From NCBI GenBank assembly GCA_012965445.1, contig DTSJ01000233.1, positions 1 to 7,816 on the forward strand: a stretch of 7,816 nucleotides of DNA, given 5' to 3'. The stretch comes from Candidatus Hydrogenedentota bacterium (GTDB lineage: Bacteria; Hydrogenedentota; Hydrogenedentia; Hydrogenedentiales; GCA-2746185). Each line of letters opens with the position of its first letter. The stretch's first letter is position 1. Made by a program: the position numbers and the translations under genes. Shown in pieces: positions 1-5,942 of the stretch. The notes below the pieces were generated by a model, which ran no database searches, had not been told where the DNA came from, and saw only the letters and a list, made by a program, of their open reading frames with translations.

Positions 1-522
1 CCGTCGGTAGTTAGTGACCAGTAAAACCAGACCCAGCACAAAAAGCAGGTGATCCCAACCGAACATTATGTGTTCAATGCCGAGTGTCAGGTAGCTGCCG
101 AACACCGATGCCTGACCATCACGTGCAGGAACCCGGAATACGGGTGCGCTTGGCCGCACCAGATTGGTGTAGTAACGCCCGTCCAGGAACGTGACCTGAA
201 CAAGAACGTCGATCATGGTCGACGGTAGATTCGAAAAACCGATCTCCGTATCCGCTATGTCGTCACTACAGGTGATGTACCATGATCGCACAGCCGCCCC
301 CGCAGCAAACCCATCTACTCGATCATCGGCAGCCTCACAGCCAAGATCGAAAACAGGATCGATTGCGAGACGCTGGTTCCCCATCGCGGGTACTTTCCAA
401 TGGATCAGATATTTGCCTTCGCTCACTTCTGATACTTTCAGAAGAGCCGGGCGCACCTCATGGGCAATTGCTAAAAAATTGATCGAAAAGAAAAATACGA
501 ATATGGGCAGTAATCGTTTCAT
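1..522 (-). CDS. HupE/UreJ-family membrane protein, N-terminal part (cut by window edge)
   Basis: The visible part is 174 residues, and the frame is still open at the left edge. It starts with a signal peptide (residues 1-20: MKR, then a hydrophobic run ending AIA); cleavage would leave a mature protein beginning His-Glu-Val-Arg-Pro. Residues 21-140 form an extracytoplasmic domain with two cysteines (62 and 85) that could pair. The hallmark follows at 148-161, GIEHIMFGWDHLLF, leading into the first transmembrane helix. This motif is typical of the HupE/UreJ_2 family, whose characterised relatives are linked to nickel/cobalt handling; the substrate here is unknown. The missing part should hold five or six more helices. 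The ATG at 522 overlaps the stop of the upstream isomerase gene (ATGA), so the two are probably translationally coupled. Family call is firm; transport function is inferred. Confidence 0.88.
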   Translation of the reverse strand, partial: MKRLLPIFVFFFSINFLAIAHEVRPALLKVSEVSEGKYLIHWKVPAMGNQRLAIDPVFDLGCEAADDRVDGFAAGAAVRSWYITCSDDIADTEIGFSNLPSTMIDVLVQVTFLDGRYYTNLVRPSAPVFRVPARDGQASVFGSYLTLGIEHIMFGWDHLLFVLGLVLLVTNYRR

Positions 523-1394
523 TGAACGACCGCCGATTCATCCGGGGTATACTCGAATCGCATCAGCGACTCTTCGTCAATCTCGATCTCAAATTGGTCT
601 GTCAGTTCGCTGATCAGCTTTTCCAGAATCCGTTTACTCTCCGTCTCACGCCAACGCTCAAGTACCGCGTCGCGGATCTCCTCCAGAGGAAGCAGTTTAC
701 TTTCGATTTTTTCCGTGACCTGAATCAGATGAAAGCCAAGCCCCGATTGAATCGGCCCGGACCACGTTTTCATGGGTGCCAGAAAAATATCCCGCGCGAA
801 CTCAGGTCCGAGCACATTACGAACCTCCGCGGAAGACGCTTTTTCGAAACGAACTTCAAAGGGAAACAGATCGCCTTCTGGCGTCGAGTTCTCTCCAAGG
901 CTATCGAGCATCGATGCGGCGTCGGAGCCTGCCGACTCGCGCTTGTCAGGGCTGAAGTATACATGCGTAAAGCTGACCCTGTCTGGCTCCAAAAACTCAT
1001 CAGGATTTGCGAGATACCATTCCTCCAATACCGAGTCCTCTGGCAGCAGATCCGCAGCGCCGTTCCCAAAAAGAAAGTCGAACTTCTGCATCATCCGACG
1101 ACGGATGATCGAATCCCGGTCATCCAGACCCATGTCGAGCGCGTGGCGGTACTTCACTTCTGCGACGATATAGGCTTTGACCAAAGCGCTCATCTCGTCA
1201 CGCGTAGGCGGGCGACGAAACTGTTTCGTAAAATTTCCGTAGATCCAGTCCTGCGTTGGCCCGTCAATCGAGATACGGTCGTCCATGCGGCTTTGCTCAG
1301 CGGTACGCGAGAAATTGTATACGCCGAAAATCGAGGCGCCGATCAGCAAAAAAAGGACGAAGGGATCTTGTAACAGGCGCAAATATTTGGACAT
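519..1394 (-). CDS. Membrane-anchored PpiC-type (parvulin-like) peptidyl-prolyl cis-trans isomerase
   Basis: Predicted to be a periplasm-facing folding factor of 291 residues. Residues 10-27 (DPFVLFLLIGASIFGVY) form a single N-terminal anchor. A helical linker (45-135) precedes the rotamase-like domain at about 135-228, which begins RVSFTHVYFS and ends with WSGPIQSGLGFHLIQVTEK, the characteristic closing strand of parvulins. The usual GGDLG segment is replaced by TPEGDLFPFEVRFEKAS, as in the divergent isomerases that commonly sit beside HupE/UreJ-like genes. Whether it retains catalytic activity is uncertain; it may act mainly as a chaperone for its neighbour. The ATG at 1394 is preferred because the protein then begins just before the anchor; an in-frame GTG at 1418 would add eight residues. 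Neither start has a well-spaced ribosome site. The TGA stop at 519-521 overlaps the next gene's ATG. Confidence 0.87.
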   Translation of the reverse strand: MSKYLRLLQDPFVLFLLIGASIFGVYNFSRTAEQSRMDDRISIDGPTQDWIYGNFTKQFRRPPTRDEMSALVKAYIVAEVKYRHALDMGLDDRDSIIRRRMMQKFDFLFGNGAADLLPEDSVLEEWYLANPDEFLEPDRVSFTHVYFSPDKRESAGSDAASMLDSLGENSTPEGDLFPFEVRFEKASSAEVRNVLGPEFARDIFLAPMKTWSGPIQSGLGFHLIQVTEKIESKLLPLEEIRDAVLERWRETESKRILEKLISELTDQFEIEIDEESLMRFEYTPDESAVVQ

Positions 1395-1542
1395 GGCTCC
1401 CAAAGTGCCACATTTCACTCGGTGGTTTCAAGCGACGCAATTCGCTTGACCATTTTCGTCGTTTTCGGTCGCTCATGACAGAACGTAAAACTGACAGTGA
1501 CCTCATTATTCGCTTAGGTATATGATTTTATTGATGTTATGG

Positions 1543-1554
1543 GGAATCGATTCC
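1543..1554. repeat. 12-bp perfect palindrome in divergent intergenic region
   Basis: GGAATCGATTCC reads identically on both strands. It lies in the AT-rich gap between the minus-strand isomerase gene and the plus-strand DinB-like gene, where an operator for either would be expected. No matching second copy was seen in the window, and no convincing -35/-10 pair could be placed around it. An operator role is therefore only a possibility. Confidence 0.4.
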
Positions 1555-1571
1555 TTCATTACTTTATATCT

Positions 1572-1595
1572 CTCCTGACACCACGGTGTCAGGAG
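1572..1595 (+). repeat. Perfect 11-bp inverted repeat burying a ribosome binding site
   Basis: The arms CTCCTGACACC and GGTGTCAGGAG are separated by AC. As RNA this folds into a 10-bp stem with a four-base loop. The right arm ends in AGGAG (1591-1595), a strong Shine-Dalgarno sequence four bases before the CTG at 1600 that would start the DinB-like protein; the left arm supplies its exact complement, CTCCT. No T-run follows, so it is not a typical intrinsic terminator. It could be a translation-repressing hairpin, a protein-binding operator or a small REP-like insertion. Its core TGACACC/GGTGTCA recurs in part at 7559-7570. Confidence 0.6.
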
Positions 1596-1599
1596 TACC

Positions 1600-2052
1600 C
1601 TGCCAGACCCTACTCAATCGAAACGACGCGAACTCACTGAAGCGGATTCAACCTATGCGCCAGACGCTGACTCGTTCGCAGCAGCGCAGCAGAGGGCTCA
1701 CATCGCCAAGACTGTGGACTGGTTTATGGAAGGTGCATTTGGCGACGGATTCGATATGAACTTCGAAGAACACGTAACGGTCCTCAAAGATATCACCTCC
1801 CTCAAAGGCGCTCGCTCGCTGTGTACACAGAGTTACGACAACGCAATCAAACTGATCGCATCCAAAACGACCGATGAAATCTTTGAGCCTATGCCCGCAG
1901 GTTCCGTGATGGGCGGCGACCCGAAGTTTGTCGCCGTATCCGACATCGTCGAACACACCGCCCATCATCGCGGCTCTCTCAGCACCTACACGCGTCTGTG
2001 CGGAAAAGTCCCCCCGATGCCCTACATGGAAGTCGAACCGTCCAACAGCTAG
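1600..2052 (+). CDS. DinB-family putative metalloprotein with non-canonical (CTG?) or lost start
   Basis: The frame encodes a DinB-like four-helix protein, which usually binds a divalent metal and often acts as a thiol-dependent or hydrolytic enzyme; the substrate is unknown. Counting from the CTG at 1600 gives 150 residues, close to family length. LTEADSTYAP (12-21) and QQRAHIAKTVDWFMEGAFG (30-48) are typical of helices 1-2, and EHTAHHRGSLSTYTRLCGKVPPMPYM (118-143) is the family's C-terminal signature. His34, His119 and His123 are the likely metal ligands. There is no in-frame ATG, GTG or TTG between the TGA at 1576-1578 and the GTG at 1714; starting at that GTG would lose the first helix and His34. 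CTG 1600 has AGGAG four bases upstream, within a hairpin. The gene may therefore use a rare CTG start or be a 5'-damaged remnant. The regulator-like reading frame downstream is also broken. Confidence 0.7.
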   Translation: MPDPTQSKRRELTEADSTYAPDADSFAAAQQRAHIAKTVDWFMEGAFGDGFDMNFEEHVTVLKDITSLKGARSLCTQSYDNAIKLIASKTTDEIFEPMPAGSVMGGDPKFVAVSDIVEHTAHHRGSLSTYTRLCGKVPPMPYMEVEPSNS

Positions 2053-2070
2053 CAGGTCTCCGTTGTGGCT

Positions 2071-2106
2071 CAGGGTCTCGGTGCGTTACCATGCACCGAG
2101 ACTCTG
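2071..2106 (+). repeat. Strong 14-bp stem hairpin between dinB-like and yafY-like genes
   Basis: The left arm CAGGGTCTCGGTGC (2071-2084) and right arm GCACCGAGACTCTG (2093-2106) pair along 14 positions with one G-U wobble, around the loop GTTACCAT. It begins 18 bases after the DinB-like stop and ends 27 bases before the HTH start. No run of T follows, so a classical Rho-independent terminator is doubtful. It could be an mRNA-stabilising hairpin, an attenuator or an operator for the adjacent regulator. Confidence 0.6.
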
Positions 2107-2133
2107 GATCGCGAACTTGGGAGGATCGATAGA

Positions 2134-2498
2134 ATGCGGCGAGCCGACCGCCTTTTCGAACTCGTGCTACTGCTGCGCAGGGGACCGGTGATTACCGCGC
2201 TGGATCTCTCGCGCGAACTCGAAGTTTCTGAGCGCACCATCTATCGAGATATTCAAGCCCTGATTCTGTCCGGCGTTCCCGTCGAAGGCGAAGTCGGCGT
2301 CGGATATGTACTGCGAAGAGGATTCGAACTGCCGCCCCTTATGTTACACTCGAAGAAGCAAAAGCACTCGCACTCGGTGTCCGCATGGTACGAGCATGGG
2401 GCGATGAAGACTTGCGAAAAGCCGCTCGCCGTGTACTCGATAAAGTCGGCAATGTCGTCACACTGGAAGAATATTTGAACACTGTTGAGAGCGAATAG
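2134..2498 (+). pseudogene. YafY-type HTH transcriptional regulator, frameshifted and lacking the WYL domain
   Basis: The N-terminus is a clear HTH_11/DeoR-like DNA-binding domain: MRRADRLFELVLLLRRGPVITA, with the recognition helix in VSERTIYRDIQAL (31-43) and a wing ending GVGYVLRRGFELPPLM (residue 70). The ATG at 2134 is led by GGGAGG nine bases upstream. After codon 70 (2341-2343) the family-like sequence jumps frame: the zero frame gives an unrelated tail ending at 2478, whereas the shifted frame reads VTLEEAKALALGVRMVRAWGDEDLRKAARRVLDKV, the normal continuation in this family. One base appears to be missing near 2343-2347. Even the repaired frame stops at 2498 (TLEEYLNTVESE) after about 121 residues, before the ligand-sensing WYL region; relatives are about 220-320 residues. 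The DNA-binding half alone might still be made. A sequencing error could explain the shift but not the missing domain. Confidence 0.72.
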
Positions 2499-2517
2499 AC
2501 ACAGGAGAAAATGAACC

Positions 2518-3057
2518 ATGGCCGATTTTTACGAATCACTGACCGACGACCAGATTGCTTTCATCGAACGACAGTACATGTTTTTCGTATCTACTGCATA
2601 CTCCACCGGACGCATCAACCTGTCTCCGAAAGGCATGGACACTTTTCGCGTTCTCGATTCCAGCAGAGTCGCCTATCTCGACATGATGGGCTCCGGTAAC
2701 GAAACCTGCGCACACATCCAGAATGACGGTCGGGTCACGCTGATGTTGTGTTCCTTCGACCAGAAACCGAACATCCTGCGCATCTACGGTCAGGGAAAAG
2801 TGGTCGGCGCGAGTGACGACGAATGGGACGAGCTTATCGCGAGCTTCGATGAAATTCATGGGCAGCGCCAAATCATTGTAATACAGGTCGAGTCCACTCA
2901 GGACTCGTGCGGATATGCCGTTCCCCACTACGAATACAAAGAAGAACGCGATACACTCAGAAAGTACGGGGCAAGATATTCGCCGGAAGAACTGGCCAAG
3001 GGTCGCGAGATGCAGACGAAATCGATCGACGGACTCCCCATCCAGCCTTCGGTCTAG
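2518..3057 (+). CDS. Pyridoxamine 5'-phosphate oxidase-family flavoprotein
   Basis: The protein is 179 residues, a single split-barrel domain. Characteristic segments are the opening helix SLTDDQIAFIERQYMFFVSTA (7-27), INLSPKGMDTFRVLDSSRVAYLDMMGSGNETCAHIQNDGRVTLMLCSF (33-80) and LRIYGQGKVV (87-96), all usual in the FMN-binding PNPOx-like group. These proteins bind FMN or F420 or related cofactors and reduce or oxidise small molecules; the group is broad and this one is unlikely to be the vitamin B6 enzyme PdxH itself. AGGAG lies ten bases before the ATG at 2518, and an out-of-frame ATG at 2511 is ignored. The gene begins 19 bases after the broken regulator frame and appears intact. It may have been co-transcribed with that locus. 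Cofactor and substrate cannot be told from sequence. Confidence 0.88.
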   Translation: MADFYESLTDDQIAFIERQYMFFVSTAYSTGRINLSPKGMDTFRVLDSSRVAYLDMMGSGNETCAHIQNDGRVTLMLCSFDQKPNILRIYGQGKVVGASDDEWDELIASFDEIHGQRQIIVIQVESTQDSCGYAVPHYEYKEERDTLRKYGARYSPEELAKGREMQTKSIDGLPIQPSV

Positions 3058-3261
3058 GCGCACGTCGCTCGCCCAGGACCAGCGAAACTTCGAAGCGCGA
3101 AGATCCTGCGTATGTCCCTGTGGCAGTGCCGCCATTGAACTTTCCACGCTAATTTTGCGAGACTCAGTACAACTCGAACTTTTGACGATCTGTTTCTCGC
3201 GCACGACGCACGCTGTCGGATTCAATTCCCGCCCGAACCAGTTCAAACCCGGAGAGACAGC

Positions 3262-4479
3262 ATGGATTTTCAGTTCAGTGATCAGGTCCGCGATTATCAG
3301 GAGCGGATCGCCGCCTTTATGGACAAGCATATTTATCCGCTTGAGCCGGATTACGCCGACCACGTTGCGGAAGCTGGCGGCTGGACTACCCCGCCCATCA
3401 TGGACGAGCTGAAAGTCAAGGCACGTGAAGAGGGGCTGTGGAATTTATTCATGTCCGGCGATGAACACGGCGCAGGACTCAGTGTCCTCGACTATGCCCC
3501 GCTCGCCGAACTCATGGGACGCGTGTCCTTCTCGTCGGAAGCCTTCAACTGCAGCGCACCCGACACCGGCAACATGGAAGTCCTGGCTCGTTACGGAACA
3601 AAAGAACAGCAGGACGAGTGGCTGACTCCCCTGCTGAACGGCGAAATACGCTCCTGCTTCTCAATGACCGAACCCGCCGTGGCTTCGAGCGATGCGACAA
3701 ACATCGAATGTCGCATCGAGCGAGACGGTGACGAATATGTCATCAACGGGCGCAAGTGGTTCTCCTCCGGATTCTCCAATGAACGGTGCAAGGTCGCAAT
3801 CGTCATGGGCAAAAGCGATCCCCACAACGAGAACCGCTACGTGCAGCAGTCCATGATCCTCGTTCCCAAGGTCACACACGGTCTCACCAAAGTCCGTGAT
3901 CTCCAGACTTTCGGCTACAAAGGAATGCCCTACGGACACCCGGAAATCCTTTTCGACAATGTTCGTGTTCCCGTGACAAATATGCTGCTCGGCGAAGGCC
4001 GTGGCTTCGAGATCGCCCAGGGACGTCTCGGTCCGGGTCGAATTCATCACTGCATGAGGTTCATAGGTTCCGCGCAGCGCGCTCTGGAACTGATGTGTCA
4101 ACGCGCCGAAAGCCGAAGCGCTTTTGGCAAGAAGTTGTCGGAACACGGATCGCTTCGGGAGGACATCGCCAAGTCTTTCTGCGAAATCGAGCAGGCCCGT
4201 CTGCTCACCCTGAGGGCGGCCGATCAAATGGACCGCTTCGGCAACCGGGAAGCGCGCGACCTGATCGCCGCCGCCAAAATCGTCGTGCCTAAAATGGCAG
4301 CAACAGTGATTGATCGTGCGATACAGGTTCATGGCGCTATGGGATTCACGAATGACACTTTCCTGCCCGCAGCCTATGCCAGTGCCCGGTATATTCAGGT
4401 CGGCGACGGCCCGGATCAAGTCCATATGTCATCCCTCGCCCGACAACTGCTTCGCCGATATGCTGCTGATGAGTCGTAA
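3262..4479 (+). CDS. Acyl-CoA dehydrogenase, LvaC/ACAD11-like
   Basis: At 405 residues this is a full-length FAD-dependent acyl-CoA dehydrogenase. The N-terminal helical domain covers 1-130. The FAD/substrate signature is CFSMTEPAVASSDATNI (132-148), followed by INGRKWFSSG (161-170) in the beta domain. The C-terminal helical domain includes GPGRIHHCMR (257-266), RSAFGKKL (285-292) and QVHGAMGFTND (355-365). The segment that carries the catalytic Glu in medium-chain enzymes (YEGT) reads VGDGPDQVH here, placing Asp382 at the base position, as in the ACAD10/11-like branch. With the kinase and DUF6285 genes immediately downstream it matches LvaC, which converts 4-phosphoacyl-CoA to enoyl-CoA in Pseudomonas levulinate breakdown. 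That role is inferred from context; an ordinary acyl-CoA oxidation role is the alternative. GGAG stands seven to eight bases before the ATG. The 204 bp upstream (3058-3261) hold no gene and no convincing promoter that I could place. Confidence 0.94.
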   Translation: MDFQFSDQVRDYQERIAAFMDKHIYPLEPDYADHVAEAGGWTTPPIMDELKVKAREEGLWNLFMSGDEHGAGLSVLDYAPLAELMGRVSFSSEAFNCSAPDTGNMEVLARYGTKEQQDEWLTPLLNGEIRSCFSMTEPAVASSDATNIECRIERDGDEYVINGRKWFSSGFSNERCKVAIVMGKSDPHNENRYVQQSMILVPKVTHGLTKVRDLQTFGYKGMPYGHPEILFDNVRVPVTNMLLGEGRGFEIAQGRLGPGRIHHCMRFIGSAQRALELMCQRAESRSAFGKKLSEHGSLREDIAKSFCEIEQARLLTLRAADQMDRFGNREARDLIAAAKIVVPKMAATVIDRAIQVHGAMGFTNDTFLPAAYASARYIQVGDGPDQVHMSSLARQLLRRYAADES

Positions 4480-4508
4480 GCACTCCAAACATACACATCG
4501 ACCCGTCC

Positions 4509-4513
4509 GGGAG
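4509..4513 (+). promoter_or_regulatory. Ribosome binding site deciding a GTG start for the kinase gene
   Basis: GGGAG lies five bases before the GTG at 4519, but eleven bases before the in-frame ATG at 4525. The spacing favours the GTG, which adds two residues. The difference does not affect the domain. Confidence 0.45.
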
Positions 4514-4518
4514 CTCGT

Positions 4519-5562
4519 GTGGCCATGACAGAAATAGTTACCAAAGGCCGTGCTGGAGAGCAGCTCTATGCTGTCCTGCAGGAGAAAGCATCAGAAGTCT
4601 ACGGCTCCGGTTCGACCGTGCAAAATCTCACCAAGATGTCCGCCGGTGCTAGCCGCGAAACATGGTCCTTTGATGTCATAGACGGTGACGGTACTACGGT
4701 TCCCCTCATCCTGAAACGCGATCCGGTCGTCTACGATTCGGACGGCTCAATCGTAAGAGAGAAAAAAGGTACCGGCGTATCGCGAACTACTGAAGGCCAA
4801 CTCGTCGAGCTTGGCGGCAAGGCCGGAGTCCCGGTTCCAGACGTACCGTTCTATCTCGAAGAAAATGACCATACCACGGAAGGCTTCATCATGCTCCGCC
4901 TCGAAGGTGAAACTCTCGGTCGCCGTATCCTCAGGGAAGACATCTACGCGGATGCGCGAACGAAACTCGCGTATCAATGCGGTCACGCCGCCGCCTGCGT
5001 TCACGGCATTCCGATTGAAGATGTCCCCGAACTCAGCTCGATGAACGTCAGCGAGTTGTTGAACAATCTTGGAGACCAGCTGTCCTCCGTCGATCATCCC
5101 TATCCCGGATTCGAATACGGCCTGCGCTGGCTTGGAGAACGGCACGATCTCGCGGGCAATCGCCACACACTGGTTCACGGCGATTTTCGAAATGGAAACA
5201 TTATCGTTGGGCCGGACGGGTTGCGCGCCTTGCTCGACTGGGAGATCGCCTATTTCGGTAATCCCATGAGCGATCTCGGCTGGATCTGCGTACCATCCTG
5301 GCGATATGGACACATGAACAAACCCGTCGGCGGCTTTGGCGAGATCGAAGACCTCCTCGCAGGCTACGAAGCAGGCGGCGGGGAAGATGCCAGTGCCGAA
5401 GCAGTTCACTACTGGTCCGTCTTCGGCGCGCTGCGATGGGGAGTCATGTGTGTCGGCATGGCGTTTACCCATATCAACGGCCCGCACCCATCTTTTGAGA
5501 AAGCCGCAATCGGACGCCGCACCGCCGAAACCGAATATGACCTGTTGAGACTTGTCGACTAA
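4519..5562 (+). CDS. APH-family phosphotransferase, LvaA-like hydroxyacyl-CoA kinase (putative)
   Basis: A 347-residue aminoglycoside-phosphotransferase-fold kinase. The N-lobe has a glycine-containing loop near MSAGASRETW (40-49), the likely ATP-anchoring Lys66 in LILKRDP and a candidate helix-C Glu93 in TTEGQLV. The catalytic loop LVHGDFRNGNII (218-229) contributes Asp222 and Asn227. LLDWEIAYFGNPMSDLGWI (238-256) holds the metal-binding Asp240, the counterpart of DFG. The DWE form and the following GNPMSDLG are typical of the subgroup related to the kinase half of animal ACAD10/ACAD11 and to bacterial LvaA, rather than of antibiotic-resistance kinases. It lies 39 bases after the acyl-CoA dehydrogenase and 15 before the DUF6285 gene, almost certainly in one transcript. 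The inferred reaction is ATP-dependent phosphorylation of the 4-hydroxyl of a hydroxyacyl-CoA. Fold is certain; substrate is inferred from context. Confidence 0.92.
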   Translation: MAMTEIVTKGRAGEQLYAVLQEKASEVYGSGSTVQNLTKMSAGASRETWSFDVIDGDGTTVPLILKRDPVVYDSDGSIVREKKGTGVSRTTEGQLVELGGKAGVPVPDVPFYLEENDHTTEGFIMLRLEGETLGRRILREDIYADARTKLAYQCGHAAACVHGIPIEDVPELSSMNVSELLNNLGDQLSSVDHPYPGFEYGLRWLGERHDLAGNRHTLVHGDFRNGNIIVGPDGLRALLDWEIAYFGNPMSDLGWICVPSWRYGHMNKPVGGFGEIEDLLAGYEAGGGEDASAEAVHYWSVFGALRWGVMCVGMAFTHINGPHPSFEKAAIGRRTAETEYDLLRLVD

Positions 5563-5577
5563 AAACGGAGTGACCCG

Positions 5578-5940
5578 ATGCCAATAGACCGACCCACCGC
5601 CGCCGAGCTTCTCCAAGCCGTACGCCAGCATTTGATAGACAATCTCGCTCCCACGCTGGATGGACAGCCCGCATTTCATCTTCGCGTCGCCACAAACGCC
5701 CTGGCAATCGTCGAGCGAACCATTGCGGACGGCGAAGCGATGGACCAGGAGGAACTTACCCGATTGCAGGGGCTTCTTGAAAACGACGGAGGTCTACTCG
5801 ATCTAAACACGCAGCTTGTGAACCAAATCAGAGCCGGGGAGCTGGACGAAAAGCGCGACGCGGTACTGGACCATCTCCGAAAGACATCCGTCGACAAACT
5901 GCGCCTCTCGAATCCCCGGTACATGGTCCCACGTGACTGA
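5578..5940 (+). CDS. DUF6285-family small protein, LvaB-like kinase partner (putative)
   Basis: This is a 120-residue, probably all-helical soluble protein with no signal peptide or membrane segment. RPTAAELLQAVRQHLIDNLAPTLDG (5-29) followed by AFHLRVATNALAIVERTI (32-49) is the recognisable N-terminal pattern of the DUF6285 family, which occurs next to phosphotransferase and acyl-CoA dehydrogenase genes. The C-terminus, LRLSNPRYMVPRD, also fits. In Pseudomonas putida the small protein LvaB is needed together with the kinase LvaA to phosphorylate 4-hydroxyvaleryl-CoA; this gene's size and position suggest the same partner role. That equivalence is my inference and was not checked by alignment. 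GGAG lies about eight bases before the ATG. The stop at 5940 is only two bases from the end of the converging gene. Confidence 0.82.
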   Translation: MPIDRPTAAELLQAVRQHLIDNLAPTLDGQPAFHLRVATNALAIVERTIADGEAMDQEELTRLQGLLENDGGLLDLNTQLVNQIRAGELDEKRDAVLDHLRKTSVDKLRLSNPRYMVPRD

Positions 5941-5942
5941 GA

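Noticed and set aside
522..1373. Plus-strand open frame (283 codons) opposite the isomerase gene
   Set aside because: The minus strand encodes a family-like isomerase with an anchor and PPIase motifs; the plus-strand translation shows no domain and no ribosome site.
1522..1578. Short peptide frame MILLMLWGIDSFITLYLS ending at the TGA inside the hairpin, in frame with the DinB gene
   Set aside because: A leader peptide or stop read-through was considered, but there is no ribosome site of proper spacing and no selenocysteine context; the alignment with the DinB frame may be chance.
3058..3261. Search for a promoter or sigma-54 site before the acyl-CoA dehydrogenase operon
   Set aside because: TTGAAC (3135-3140) and TTGACG-like hexamers occur, but none has an acceptable -10 at 16-18 bases, and the GG/GC spacing of a sigma-54 site is not met.
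2536..3363. Minus-strand open frame (275 codons) across the flavoprotein gene and the gap to the acyl-CoA dehydrogenase
   Set aside because: It covers an intact PNPOx-like gene on the opposite strand and part of the dehydrogenase start, and gives no recognisable protein.
4747..5679. Long minus-strand open frame (310 codons) opposite the kinase gene
   Set aside because: It lies antisense to the clear APH-fold kinase, has no recognisable domain, and its openness follows from the codon bias of the real gene.
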